Shown in pieces: positions 24,972 through 31,177 of a stretch of DNA of 64,000 nucleotides; position 1 is the stretch's first letter, and each line of letters begins with the position of its first letter. Source of the stretch: Theodoxus fluviatilis (lineage: Eukaryota > Mollusca > Gastropoda > Cycloneritida > Neritidae); contig JAWQFJ010000517.1 of the NCBI GenBank assembly GCA_034096865.1, forward strand, positions 62,001 through 126,000, written 5' to 3'. Position numbers and translations under genes: made by a program. The notes beneath the pieces were generated by a model that had not been told where the DNA came from, did no database searches, and saw nothing but the letters and a program-made list of their open reading frames with translations.

Positions 24972-25165
24972 TTGAACCTCTTTATTAAGGCCTTAAGTCC
25001 ACACACACACCATACACAGACAGCAGTCCTACCTCCTTCTTGCCCTGCTCAGGGCTGGTGGTGAAGTCATGGAAGAACTCATGCAGTTTGGGCCACTGCT
25101 TGGTGGGCAGGTCATGAGCCGCCATGGTGGCCACGATGTTCACTATGGCCTGTCGCACCGACCGC
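2145..25165 (-). CDS. IPO4: Importin-4, partial gene: 12 internal exons
   Basis: Importin-4 is a HEAT-repeat karyopherin-beta that carries histones and ribosomal proteins through nuclear pores under Ran-GTP control. Exons in transcription order: 25033-25165, 22792-22928, 16185-16227, 15858-15923, 13121-13222, 12466-12549, 9324-9458, 8813-8866, 7959-8068, 4314-4422, 3098-3236, 2145-2258. All borders are GT-AG, phases agree at every junction, and no stop interrupts the 1226 coding bases. The conceptual product aligns without gaps in order to about residues 100-530 of vertebrate importin-4, including the acidic insert (AEDDDDEELD), the VIDVMALHMPPEK segment and the RNAALFALGQFSE HEAT repeat. The acidic loop and its position favour importin-4 over importin-5. 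The first ~90 residues and the C-terminal half are not in the recognisable sequence. Introns are unusually repeat-rich. The coding exons look intact, so I treat it as a working gene. Confidence 0.92.
2259..3097. other. IPO4 intron
   Basis: Intron between the exons at 2145-2258 and 3098-3236. I see no further gene or element in it. Confidence 0.6.
3098..3236 (-). CDS. IPO4: IPO4 exon
   Basis: Bounded by acceptor cgccaacag and donor gtaggc. It encodes PDITKYAPELLPLLFTYL and a C-terminal CYYALETFIENL, a HEAT repeat that aligns with the PHISSYS...CYALENFVENL segment of vertebrate importin-4. It starts in phase 0 after the preceding ...SEHLQ exon and ends in phase 1. Confidence 0.93.
3285..4005. 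repeat. 46-bp minisatellite in an IPO4 intron, about 15 copies
   Basis: Tandem units of about 46 bp share the core catgctgtgggtgtaagttt and gtcttagtg. Variants alternate between gtggacagcagc and gtgaacagcagc, and between ctatacac and ccataaac. On the transcribed (minus) strand each unit carries an acceptor-like ttacacccacag. The array lies about 50 bp upstream, in transcription, of the exon at 3098-3236. Confidence 0.92.
4314..4422 (-). CDS. IPO4: IPO4 exon
   Basis: Acceptor ctctgcag and donor gtgagttc flank an exon encoding HLEAVLHCVHKGLND followed by SEQMVRNAALFALGQFSE. This is the best conserved HEAT repeat of importin-4. The first base completes an arginine codon begun in the exon at 7959-8068, and the exon ends in phase 0. 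Confidence 0.95.
4495..7125 (-). mobile_element. hAT-like DNA transposon, 16-bp TIRs, 5-bp target duplication
   Basis: The ends are the inverted pair CAGGGTTCGTACAGGT (4495) and its complement ending at 7125. They are flanked by TCTTG on both sides (4490-4494 and 7126-7130). Subterminal copies of ttccatgactttcc occur at both ends, a usual feature of hAT elements. The only recognisable coding part is the BED-finger ORF at 6166-6777 (minus), so the copy is non-autonomous. It sits in the IPO4 intron between the exons at 4314-4422 and 7959-8068. hAT elements usually make 8-bp duplications; a 5-bp one fits a hAT5-like group or another superfamily, so assignment rests on the TIR style and the BED-finger ORF. 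Confidence 0.8.
6166..6777 (-). pseudogene. hAT-type transposase N-terminus with BED zinc finger (truncated)
   Basis: The frame encodes a BED-like zinc finger: CRFQDSW, then AKCRFCEKDFDVSNMGAAAL, then KSHMKSVAHQ, giving the C-x2-C and H-x4-H ligands. A charged linker and FALSESKARYLTTFGLGPHF follow before a stop. This is the N-terminal region common to one hAT transposase group (RFQ.SW / ISNMG..AL.SHMKGKKH pattern). The DDE catalytic and dimerisation domains are missing, so it cannot be an active transposase. The likely start is the methionine of MPGKCRFQ at about 6735. It lies inside the TIR-bounded element at 4495-7125. Confidence 0.75.
7131..7958. other. IPO4 intron
   Basis: Intron remainder between the hAT-like element and the exon at 7959-8068. 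I see nothing recognisable in it. Confidence 0.55.
7959..8068 (-). CDS. IPO4: IPO4 exon
   Basis: Acceptor gctgcag and donor gtgggcag. Encodes MEMVEKALSSDNPSHRRGGY then MAMAVAAEGCADFIMN, equal to the MLEEALRSESPYQRKAGLLV segment of vertebrate importin-4. Starts in phase 0 and ends with AG of a split arginine codon, completed by the exon at 4314-4422. Confidence 0.93.
8069..8812. other. IPO4 intron
   Basis: Intron between exons 7959-8068 and 8813-8866. I see no gene or element. Confidence 0.55.
8813..8866 (-). CDS. IPO4: IPO4 exon (54 bp)
   Basis: A small in-phase exon bounded by ttgtag and gtgagtat. It encodes VIDVMALHMPPEKVIPPL, matching VVDMLALHLPPEKLCPQL of vertebrate importin-4. Confidence 0.93.
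8996..9050. repeat. (CA)n microsatellite
   Basis: An interrupted run of ca dinucleotides, with a short tata interruption, in an IPO4 intron. Confidence 0.9.
9324..9458 (-). CDS. IPO4: IPO4 exon with acidic loop
   Basis: Acceptor atttgcag and donor gtgagggg. Encodes AIMKHKAVEPILQILFTILC, the acidic stretch SGGAEDDDDEELDVE, then SHTPSQYAGQ, 45 residues in phase 0 at both ends. The acidic loop is at the same place as in vertebrate importin-4 and is a karyopherin feature often linked to cargo or Ran control. Confidence 0.93.
9459..10091. other. IPO4 intron
   Basis: Intron sequence up to the piggyBac-derived element. A small hairpin (ttgttgcatcaagcaacaa) lies near 9715-9735. Confidence 0.5.
10719..10770. 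repeat. (CA)n microsatellite
   Basis: About 25 ca repeats with one cg interruption, inside the piggyBac-derived element. Confidence 0.92.
10954..11457 (-). pseudogene. piggyBac transposase N-terminal remnant
   Basis: The translated frame has an acidic stretch (ELLFGEDSDEEFEPFNLDD) of the kind that opens PGBD-type transposases, then low-similarity sequence to a stop. No DDD catalytic core is present. It lies within a TTAA-bounded element, which supports the assignment. Confidence 0.5.
11585..12465. other. IPO4 intron with a poly-G tract
   Basis: AT-rich intron ending in a purine-rich stretch at 12330-12420 with runs of 10-18 G broken by a few A. I see no gene. The G runs could form G-quadruplexes on the plus strand (C runs in the transcript). 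Confidence 0.6.
12466..12549 (-). CDS. IPO4: IPO4 exon
   Basis: Acceptor tttgacag and donor gtacactt. Encodes VASNEDLGDPVRVKVLSF then VCTLAKLKKK, matching VARNVALGNAIRVRILCCL of vertebrate importin-4. Phase 0 at both ends. Confidence 0.93.
12729..12860. repeat. (GT)n / (GA)n compound microsatellite
   Basis: A gtgtgtgc-rich stretch passes into about 20 ga repeats and degenerate ga sequence, in an IPO4 intron. It produces long low-complexity reading frames on the minus strand that are not genes. Confidence 0.9.
12975..13110. repeat. Degenerate (CA)n tract next to an IPO4 exon
   Basis: Mixed cacacaca and catgcatgc repeats abut the donor of the exon at 13121-13222. Confidence 0.85.
13121..13222 (-). 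CDS. IPO4: IPO4 exon
   Basis: Acceptor ccacacag and donor gtgggggt. Encodes DKACQFLEVFDELLETEVAI then VAPHVKLLMDFALQ, 34 residues, matching AKACEALEALDELLESEVPV of vertebrate importin-4. Phase 0 at both ends. Confidence 0.95.
13223..13800. other. IPO4 intron
   Basis: Intron sequence before the 18-bp array. I see nothing recognisable. Confidence 0.5.
13805..15640. repeat. 18-bp minisatellite, about 100 copies, with 14/16/19-bp variants
   Basis: The unit acaggctatcacagtcat repeats through 1.8 kb. Length variants are frequent: acaggctatcagtcat (16), acaggctatcacagtaaat (19) and acaggctatcacat (14). A near-pure 18-bp core at 14870-15170 gives spurious open frames (repeat MTVIAC). It lies in the IPO4 intron between exons 15858-15923 and 13121-13222. 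Its many length variants contrast with the indel-free 22-bp array at 18.1-22.8 kb. Confidence 0.95.
15858..15923 (-). CDS. IPO4: IPO4 exon (66 bp)
   Basis: Acceptor ctttttcag and donor gtatgg. Encodes KIVSDIIPRIVKIAGAMIQE plus DE, matching the LVPKLIMAMQTLIPIDE segment of vertebrate importin-4. Phase 0 at both ends. Confidence 0.92.
16185..16227 (-). CDS. IPO4: IPO4 micro-exon (43 bp)
   Basis: Acceptor cattgcag and donor gtaagtcg. The first G completes the arginine codon (AG+G) left open by the exon at 22792-22928; then LLTEMAYSIGEEDG follows. Joined, FYAVR-LLTEMAYS matches FYSLR-TLTTMAPY of vertebrate importin-4, which confirms both the exon and the original donor of the upstream exon. Confidence 0.9.
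16433..16571. repeat. 46-bp tandem triplicate just upstream of an IPO4 exon
   Basis: Three copies of a 46-bp unit (core cagcttttcatcttacaact). On the minus strand each contains gctgctgacacaaatg or a one-base variant, nearly identical to the first 16 bases of the micro-exon 16185-16227 (gctgctgacagaaatg). Confidence 0.85.
16655..17838. mobile_element. Half-site-rich repeat element, copy 1 (internally duplicated)
   Basis: Starts near gggcaaagccc and ends ttcgcatgtgagtcaaaa. Inverted ends share GACTCACATGC. It has no coding capacity. It is packed with gaccttgacc, that is, tcaaggtca on the other strand. A GC-rich gacgcccg cluster sits near the right end. The block from about 17020 (aaagtataacatgtgtact) is repeated from about 17359, so this copy is longer than the one at 55815-56655. 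A miniature non-autonomous DNA transposon is the likely nature. Confidence 0.78.
17960..18001. repeat. Poly-C tracts
   Basis: Three runs of 9-10 C broken by aacct and tt, between copy 1 of the half-site repeat and the 22-bp array. Confidence 0.9.
18127..22806 (-). repeat. 22-bp splice-donor minisatellite, about 213 copies
   Basis: The unit, on the transcribed strand, is GTATG followed by CACTTCTAYGCAGTCAG. The 17-base part equals the last 17 bases of the IPO4 exon 22792-22928, and GTATG is the start of its intron. So the unit is an exon-intron junction in tandem. Register is exact throughout: the same phase recurs at 18361, 19021, 19681, 20341, 21001, 21661 and 22321 (each 660 bp, 30 units), so there is no net insertion or deletion. 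Variants are substitutions, mostly the tgcata/tgcgta/tgtgta classes and a linked class tgcacagaagag. No stop occurs on the minus strand, so all three frames stay open for more than 1560 codons. Confidence 0.97.
22792..22928 (-). CDS. IPO4: IPO4 exon whose 3' end seeded the 22-bp array
   Basis: Acceptor tgttgacag. Encodes LGMYVMYHVASMCPDQLEGE, then LTGLLQLVASTLNEEHTRD and THFYAVR. This matches the MGLLLLSVVVTS...LLFYSLR segment of vertebrate importin-4. It begins in phase 0 after exon 25033-25165. With the first donor, GTATGC at 22786-22791, it ends in AG of a split arginine codon that fits the micro-exon 16185-16227. Use of a later donor would add 22 nt per unit; only every third one keeps the frame, adding 22 residues. 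Confidence 0.92.
23008..24817 (-). mobile_element. DNA transposon with 26-bp perfect TIRs and ATA target duplication
   Basis: The ends begin TAGTCCTGAGGCCAAGCAGC and continue TCTATC; the right end is the exact inverse for 26 bases. ATA flanks both sides (23005-23007 and 24818-24820). The inside has minus-strand coding remnants: VIAEKLLALKSKPESETRC, then RRIEQAQSRFEKGKAAGAVS and LPPVCIVCRKTK, and near 23480-23690 an acidic stretch (DTDSSGSDTDMYFEGD). I do not recognise the family. It looks like a decayed or non-autonomous copy, sitting in the IPO4 intron between exons 25033-25165 and 22792-22928. Confidence 0.82.
24889..24969. repeat. (GA)n microsatellite
   Basis: About 40 uninterrupted ag repeats, 60 bp from an IPO4 exon on its downstream side in transcription. 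Confidence 0.95.
25033..25165 (-). CDS. IPO4: IPO4 exon (first visible)
   Basis: Acceptor ctgcttcag and donor gtaggact. Encodes RSVRQAIVNIVATMAAHDLP, then TKQWPKLHEFFHDFTTSP and EQGKKE. It aligns to the early HEAT repeats of importin-4 (VSLSLAQLSATIF...WPQLLQLL). The first base belongs to a codon opened in an upstream exon that I could not find between here and 64 kb. Confidence 0.85.
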
Positions 25166-25221
25166 CTGAAGCAGGTGGATTGACAGGATTAGATGGGTGA
25201 CTGTGATACCTGATTGGCAGG

Positions 25222-25520
25222 TGCAGTAGTAGTAGTAATAGTAGTAGTACTACTAGTAGTAGTAGTAGTAGTAGTGGTAGTACTAGTAGCAAAAGTAGTA
25301 GTAGTAGTAGTAGTAGGGGTAGTAGTAGCAGTAGTAATAGTAGTAGTAGTAGTAGTAGTGGTGGTAGTAGTAGTAGTGGTAGTAGTAGTAGTAATAGCAG
25401 TAGTAGCAGTACTTAGTACTAGTAGCAGTAGTAGTAGTAGTAGTAGTAGTACTAGTAGTACTAGTAGCAGTAGTAGTACTAGTAGTAGTAGTAGTAGTAG
25501 TAGCAGCAGCAGCAGCAATA
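25222..25520. repeat. (TAG)n / (AGT)n trinucleotide microsatellite
   Basis: About 290 bp of agt repeats with scattered point changes, ending in cag repeats. It makes long Ser, Val, Leu or Thr-only frames on both strands that are not genes. Confidence 0.95.
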
Positions 25521-25919
25521 TTATTGGTATTGTGGCACTTCTAATTTCTGACCTAAATATTAAAGCCTCACGCAAAAGTCTTCTAATGTAACAGAAGAAA
25601 GATGGAAGAATTAAATTCAAAACATCAACATCAGCCCCAAGGACAAAAAAGTAAAATATATATAAAATGTTTAACCTGAAAATGTTCATTCAGCACAGAT
25701 TAACAAATAAACCTTAATACCGTTGCAGTTTTACTTAGTTAAGTTCGGTTCTTGAGCAAATCGACATAGGGTTGCACAAGTCGACTTAGTCGCTCGCTTA
25801 GCTAAGATTTAGGTCAAGTGTGACGTGTGAGTCTATTTTTACCTTCGGCAAGGTCAAATCGTAAACCATCCAATCAGAATTCGCCAAAATAATTCTCCGC
25901 TCGAGAAGCGAAAGGAAAA

Positions 25920-26153
25920 ATGGAGGACAGCAAGAAGAAAACACGAACAGCAAACTGGCGGGATGTGGAAATAAGAGCCTTGTTAGGTCTTGTTGACCAG
26001 CATAAAGAGAGACTGTTTCAGTCTTTTTCTTCTACCTGGACATCGCAGAAGAAGAATAAGCTCTGGGATGAAATCTGCAACCACATTAATGCCAGAGGAG
26101 AAATGCAGCGGACAAGACTGCAGGTAGGCAATGATCGAATCACGAATGAATGA
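25920..26153 (+). CDS. Myb/SANT-like DNA-binding protein of a Harbinger element (N-terminal exon)
   Basis: Starts MEDSKKKTRTANWRDVEIRA and continues with LLGLVDQHKERLFQ, SQKKNKLWDEICNHINA. The pattern W..E...L..L......F.........K...W..I...I is a Myb/SANT-like (trihelix) domain. Harbinger elements encode such a protein to help the transposase reach the nucleus and bind the ends. The recognisable match stops at about RTRLQ, where CTGCAG|GTAGGC offers a donor (exon end near 26123), so the last residues are probably intronic. The rest of this ORF was not found and may be lost. Confidence 0.6.
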   Translation: MEDSKKKTRTANWRDVEIRALLGLVDQHKERLFQSFSSTWTSQKKNKLWDEICNHINARGEMQRTRLQVGNDRITNE

Positions 26154-26229
26154 TGATTGAATGTTTGCTTGATATGTACAGTGTGACTTTATCGTCATAA
26201 ATCGGTAACCCAGACTCGTCTGCAATCTT

Positions 26230-26985
26230 CTAATGATTCTTGTCCGCATCGATGAACGGTGTCAGCAGCCACTCTCTCAGTGGATAGCCACTGTCTCCCA
26301 GCAGGACCCCATCAAGTGGTTTCGGCACTCTTTCAAATGCACGATATAGTGCACTTTCTCGCAAAATACGAGAATCGTGCACCGAACCTGGCCAATTTAC
26401 CACACAGTTTGTTATGACAAGATCTGCGTCACACACAAGCTGAACATTAATGGAATGTTTGCCTTTGCGATTCACGTAGACAACTTCGTTCAATGTTGGG
26501 CGCAGAATCTTCACGTGGGTGCAGTCAATGCAACCCACAACATTGGGAAAATTAGCCATCTGGTAGAATTTCTCGATGGTCTTGGTGGCCTCGTTTCTCC
26601 TTGGTAGCCGCACATACTCGTTGATGCGTGAAGAAAGGGCTCTAGACACGCGCTCGATGACTCTGCTCACAGTCGATTTGTCGATGCCAAAAATGTCGCC
26701 GACCACGATCTGAAAGCAGCCACATGCGTAAAAACGAAGGGCTACCATCACTTGCAGCAGAGCAGGCAGGGAACCGAGGCGCGTGAATGGTCTATCAATG
26801 TCTCCTTGCACAACATCCACAAGATCGATGATATCTTGCCTTCTAAATCGATAGCGCGCATACAGATCTATGTCGTCGTACAGTTCAAATGGATGGGTGC
26901 GATCACGAAAAACTCTTTCTCGGCGCAATTGTCGGCGAAGAGCCAGTCTGTAAACAAGGCGATTGGCAGCCATGTTTGCAGACAA
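26230..26985 (-). CDS. Harbinger transposase (HARBI1-like)
   Basis: 251 residues with no internal stop. Recognisable blocks: FELYDDIDLYARYRFRRQDI, LPALLQVMVALRFYACGCFQ, GIDKSTVSRVIERVSRAL (helix-turn-helix), FPNVVGCIDCTHVKI (first catalytic Asp), GKHSINVQLVCDAD, WPGSVHDSRILRES (second Asp) and LLGDSGYPLREWLLTPF. The DDE_Tnp_4 family usually has about 100 more residues ending in a conserved Glu after the YNR..SRTR..IE motif. Here the frame stops just after LLTPFIDADKNH, so the third acidic residue is missing and this copy is probably inactive, unless another exon supplies it. Confidence 0.85.
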   Translation of the reverse strand: MSANMAANRLVYRLALRRQLRRERVFRDRTHPFELYDDIDLYARYRFRRQDIIDLVDVVQGDIDRPFTRLGSLPALLQVMVALRFYACGCFQIVVGDIFGIDKSTVSRVIERVSRALSSRINEYVRLPRRNEATKTIEKFYQMANFPNVVGCIDCTHVKILRPTLNEVVYVNRKGKHSINVQLVCDADLVITNCVVNWPGSVHDSRILRESALYRAFERVPKPLDGVLLGDSGYPLREWLLTPFIDADKNH

Positions 26986-27203
26986 AGTTACGTGGAGTCT
27001 CGCGAGACTGACGTTAAGTGTGAAATCTCAGCTAAGTGCAGCTTTATGCCAGCCGGGGAGGTGGCATAAAGTTAAGTCTAAGTTTCCTTGCTTAGCGAAG
27101 ATAAGATTGCTCATGCAACCCAAATTTCTCTATCTTAGCGCTAAGTTTGCTTACTTAGAGTTAAGTGTCCTTAGCGGCAAGTTAAGTACGCTCATGCAAC
27201 CGA

Positions 27204-28850
27204 CCCCAGGTCCTTGAGAGTAATTAAGTACAACCTATGAACTATGCGTTATTTCATCAAACACTGTTAATGTGTGACACACAGTTTCCAATTTCATTTG
27301 ATTTATTTTGGCAATACATGCGGTCTTCAATTGAACAGCAATATGCAACATGTAAACTCAGCAGTACCTTTTGGTCTTGCTAAACTCAGAAACTGTTATT
27401 CTGTACATCAAAATGTCTGATTAGATAAAGGCTCTTCTATTATTACTTAAAATGTATTTTATTAGGGAGGAAATGAATGGGATAGCAGGGGACATAAACT
27501 GTTGTGTACATAAATATTTGCAGTTGATAATTTGAGACTTGAAAATACTAGAGATGAAAAATATTTATATTTAGCAAATGGTATTCCTTTACTGCCATGA
27601 CAGAATGTCTTAGAAGACGCAGGTGGACCAGTTTGCAGTTTGCAGTTTCCAATAAGAATCATTGTAGAATTTTAATGAGAATATAACTCGAATTTGATAA
27701 GACAATAAATGCCAATTTAATGAACTAGAAGAAAAAAAGTTTCATTCAAACACAAACACGGGTTTCCCATGATTCGCAAGTTTACCGGTTGATTTGAACC
27801 AATCGCAGCGCATTTCCGCCCTGTTCGTTTTCAGTGCTTTTTCACCTTGTCTAAAAAAAATATTAAAAAAAAAAAATCATGAGTCCTTCTGATATCTCAC
27901 CATGTTTCGTCGTATGCATTGTGTGGTAGACATGCTTGCTATTTCGGTGTTTGTGTCATTGTTGATGCTGGCTCTTCCTTTGTCAAGTGACATTGCGGAT
28001 TCGATTTTTAGCATTTTTCACTCGATACCACATTCTGTGTGCACTGCTTCGATTCTGATATCATTTTCTGACTGGACCCGATCGCTGGTTGCTGAACGGC
28101 GGTCTTTACGATTCATGATTTAGAATGTCACTTTCACTGTGTTTCAGATTCAGATATTCTTAAAATCTCGCGCTGTCTTTTAGTTTTACCTATTTTATGA
28201 TTACAATCTACTCAGATTTGTGTGGTTTATTTGATTAGTTTGGTTCTCTGTATCAGCAGAAGGTCTTCTCAACTTCCCAGTCGACTTGCATGGGGTGAAC
28301 TCAAGGGTTGAATATTGAGGGCGCGCACGCTGTCTGCCTCTCAATTGATCCTTTTGACGATAAATAATTATAATGTCACTGTTTTAAGTGTTTGTTTTAG
28401 TTACGTTTAGTTATATCTTTGTTTTTTCAGTGGGTGCACGTCTCGAGTATCCTGACCTGAATACTGGAAAGAGAAGGCGTCTGCCATCAGCTTTTGCTGT
28501 CTTCTACAGTTGTACCGGTTGTATCCATTTTTGTGTGTTTTCCTGGGTGGGTTTACCTTTTGTACCAATATTTAGTGTTTAACCTGTTGGTTCGTTACAT
28601 CTAGTTGAAGGGTTCGGACTGCTTCTAGATTGTATTTGAGGCACATGTTGTGTATGTTTTATGTCAGGTTGATGACACTTGCTGAACGGTTGAGACCGCT
28701 TCAAGATGTCTGACCCAACATGCTGTATTAAGTTCGGATGCTATGTTGTTTTCTATGTTGAATGACTACTGGTAATCAACTGAACGAACCAGATTTGGCT
28801 AGGCATTGTTTTTCTTGTACTTCAAGGGCCAAGCACTGTTAGATTGGGGG
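27204..28850 (+). other. Unassigned, ends in a polypurine tract before an LTR
   Basis: AT-rich sequence with no recognisable protein. Just before the LTR-like start at 28855 is ttggggggat, the position and composition of a retroelement polypurine tract, so at least the right end may be the 3' internal part of an LTR element. Confidence 0.35.
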
Positions 28851-28854
28851 GATA

Positions 28855-28992
28855 TGTGACCTGGTGAAGTGAAGCCCGAAGTCTTTACATGGACTCCCCC
28901 CCCCCCCCCTCCCCCACCCCCCCCCCCTCCCCCCCCCCCCCCTCTCCCCCCTTGCCTGGCCAAGCACTGGTGCCAGCCAAGCCCACTGTCAT
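28855..28992 (+). mobile_element. LTR (left piece), split by a DIRS element
   Basis: Begins tgtgacctggtgaagtgaag, matching tgtggccgggtgaagtgaag at 34274. It continues through a poly-C tract to cactgtca near 28990, where similarity to the 34-kb copy stops; it resumes at about 31178. The intervening 2.2 kb is a DIRS fragment. Confidence 0.7.
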
Positions 28993-29042
28993 CCTGGATC
29001 CCCCGGACATGCCGACTCGCTGAGCACCTCGGGGACTTGGAC

Positions 29043-29750
29043 GCCAGCAGAGTCCTCCCTTCACATCAATCTCCTAGAAATGATGGCCGTGTCTCGGTCC
29101 CTGATAGCCTTCCAGGGGTATCTCAAGAACAAGTCAGTTCTGTTGTTCACGGACAACACAACTGTCTCTTTCTACCTGAACAAGCAAGGAGGAGCCCGCT
29201 CCCAGTCGCTGTCCCGGGCTGCAGAAGAGACTTTGCTTTGGTGCCAAAGTCAGGGGATCGTCCTCCTGGCTCGGCACATCCCCGGCAAACTGAATATTCT
29301 GGCAGACTCTCTGAGCAGATCGCATTGCGTGCTGCAGACAGAGTGGACTCTGAGTCCCGAAGTCCTCAAGCCGGTATGGCAGATCTGGTACAAGCCCATG
29401 GTCGATTTATTCGCGACCAGGTTCAACTTCAGGCTTCCTGTATACGTCAGTCCGGTGCCAGACCCTCAAGCTCTGGCCATAGATGCCTTTTCCATCTCGT
29501 GGACGGGCATGTGGGGGTATGCCTTCCCCCCTCTTCCGATTCTTCCCAAGGTCATCCGGAAAGCCAGGACGGAGAAAGCTGCCCTAATCCTGGTGGCTCC
29601 CTTCTGGCCCAAGCAACCGTGGTTTCCAGAGCTGTTGGAGCTTTGCCACGAGCAACCGTTGGAGTTGACAGTGCGACCCAGTTCCCTTCGGCAGCCCCGG
29701 TCAGGCATCCGTCACCAGATCCGAGTCTTCTTCGACTTCACGCCTGGAAA
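29043..29750 (+). pseudogene. DIRS pol: RNase H region (5' truncated)
   Basis: The frame encodes HINLLEMMAVSRSLIAFQGY, then VLLFTDNTTVSFYLNKQGG, ARHIPGKLNILADSLSRS and PMVDLFATRFNFRLPVYVS, all hallmarks of the RNase H and following region in DIRS and related pol proteins (TDNTT..Y.NKQGG, HIPG..N..AD.LSR). Reverse transcriptase upstream is absent. The frame stays open to 29883, so it overlaps the recombinase frame by about 130 bases, as is common in DIRS elements. Confidence 0.85.
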
Positions 29751-29752
29751 CT

Positions 29753-30817
29753 GTGCGGGCAGCATTGCGTTCATCTGGATCCTCCGATCGTGTCATAGAG
29801 TTGATTTGTCAGGCCCGTCGCAGCGGTACCGAAGCTGTCTATGGGCACAAGTGGGCCAGGTGGCTGGCTTGGTGCAGGGATAAGAGTGTAGAGCCCACTC
29901 ATCCCTCTTCTGCGGAATTGGCCAATTTCTTGGCCTGGCTGTCGTCAGATCAAGGCCTCTCCGCTAGCACAGTCAGGGGTTATCGGTCTGCCATCTCCAC
30001 CACTGTGCGTCAGTTAGGGGGTACAGGCTTTTCCGAGGATCAGCTCTTACGGGACCTTTCACGTGCCTTACTGCTGAAAGAGTCTCGTTCCCCGCGGAGG
30101 GTCCCAATGTGGGATTTGTTCCTTGTTCTCTCTGTCTTGAAGTCCGCTCCTTTCGAGCCTCTCTCTCAAGCTCCTCTTAAGCTCCTGACTTATAAGACAG
30201 TGTTTCTGCTGACGCTAGCTTCAAGCCGTCGCAGAAGTGAGTTGCACGCCTTAAGTGGCCTGGCAACTGTCGTCGCTTTCGAACCGGATGGTTCTGCGTC
30301 TCTACGCTTTCTCCCAGAGTTCCTTGCGAAGAACCAGACTCCGGGCGTTCCTTCTCCTCTCCTCGGAATCAAACCTCTGCCGCTGGCTGAGGATGATGTG
30401 GATTACAGCCTCTGCCCTGTTCGCGCTCTGAGGCTGTACCTAGAGCGGACCCGCTCTAGACGGGTGGCTCCCCTTCGACGCCTTTTCCTCTCTCTTAATG
30501 AGGATTATCACAAGGACATTTCGGCCGGTACAGTCTCTCGATGGATCTCGGAGACCGTGCTACAAGCATACAAGTCTTCCCTTGCTGAGACCCCAGCTTC
30601 ATCTCCCAGAGCGCATGAGCTGCGGGCGTTGGCGTCTTCTGCCGCATTCCACTCTGCACCTCTTCGTCAAGTGCTTGATGCGGCTTTCTGGCGTTCGGAG
30701 GGTCCCTTCCTACGCCATTACCTGCGGGATCTCCGACGTCAACGTGCAGACGGTTCCTTTGGGATTTCCTTTGTGGCTGCTGGCGCTATACTGCCCTCTC
30801 CAGTCACCTCCGTCTAA
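29753..30817 (+). CDS. DIRS tyrosine recombinase
   Basis: 354-residue open frame without stop. N-terminal SAM-like core-binding part (YGHKWARWLAWCRDKSV, PSSAELANFLAWLSSDQGLS, STVRGYRSAISTTV). The catalytic part has the first Arg in LTLASSRRRSELHALSG, the H-x-x-R motif in RAHELRALASS, and FWRSEGPFLRHYLRDL with a Trp/His-type residue and the candidate nucleophile Tyr. It makes and resolves the circular DNA intermediate during DIRS integration. All catalytic residues I can place are present, although the element around it is truncated. Confidence 0.88.
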   Translation: MRAALRSSGSSDRVIELICQARRSGTEAVYGHKWARWLAWCRDKSVEPTHPSSAELANFLAWLSSDQGLSASTVRGYRSAISTTVRQLGGTGFSEDQLLRDLSRALLLKESRSPRRVPMWDLFLVLSVLKSAPFEPLSQAPLKLLTYKTVFLLTLASSRRRSELHALSGLATVVAFEPDGSASLRFLPEFLAKNQTPGVPSPLLGIKPLPLAEDDVDYSLCPVRALRLYLERTRSRRVAPLRRLFLSLNEDYHKDISAGTVSRWISETVLQAYKSSLAETPASSPRAHELRALASSAAFHSAPLRQVLDAAFWRSEGPFLRHYLRDLRRQRADGSFGISFVAAGAILPSPVTSV

Positions 30818-30829
30818 GTTAAGGTATGT

Positions 30830-31177
30830 GGTTTAAGATTTTTTACCCGCCTCCTTTTCTTTGAAGTCTGCACTTGTGAGATATGGTAAGATATGTGAAG
30901 TTAAAATAGAATTTTTTTATATAAAATTCAGTTTAACAAGCATACTTACCATATCTCACGCCTTAGTCCCTCCCTTCCTCCCCGCTTCTGAGAGTTTCTG
31001 TCTTAAATGGCGGCTCTTTAGAGAAGGTTTATGGGATTGATCATGTGATCAGGGGAGGTGACTGGGGCAGTTGTTTGTCTTGGTTTCGCCGAATTTGCTC
31101 GCGGAGCGAGATTAATGCACTTGTGAGATATGGTAAGTATGCTTGTTAAACTGAATTTTAGATAAAAAATTCTATTT
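30830..31177 (+). repeat. DIRS terminal and internal complementary repeats
   Basis: gtgagatatggtaag at about 30877 and again at 31112, with the inverse cttaccatatctcac at about 30944. A 55-bp stretch around aattcagtttaacaagcata is also inverted (30921-30958 against 31125-31160). The middle part (ggtgactggggcag) is the inverse of the 40990-41040 region, the 5' terminus of a second DIRS copy. Confidence 0.75.

Larger units (their letters stand above)
25769..27203. mobile_element. Harbinger (PIF) transposon with two ORFs
   Basis: Contains a HARBI1-type transposase on the minus strand and a Myb/SANT-like ORF on the plus strand, the two-gene layout typical of Harbinger elements. The ends show imperfect inverted motifs: ggttgcacaagtcgact at the left and ggttgcatgagcgtact at the right when read inward. 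The exact ends and the 3-bp target duplication are uncertain. Confidence 0.75.
28994..31177 (+). mobile_element. DIRS retroelement, 3' part, nested in an LTR
   Basis: Carries the RNase H end of a DIRS pol gene, a tyrosine recombinase, and the 3' terminal region with inverted copies of ttaccatatctcac (near 30883, 30950 and 31115). DIRS elements integrate by a tyrosine recombinase without target duplication and have inverted or split terminal repeats. Reverse transcriptase and gag are missing from this copy. Confidence 0.85.

Noticed and set aside
2145..25165. Importin-5 or transportin instead of importin-4
   Set aside because: The position of the acidic loop and the VIDVMALHMPPEK and RNAALFALGQFSE blocks fit importin-4 better. 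I judged this from memory of the families, not by a search.
25189..25689. Poly-Leu, poly-Thr, poly-Val and poly-Ser frames
   Set aside because: They are translations of an (AGT)n microsatellite.
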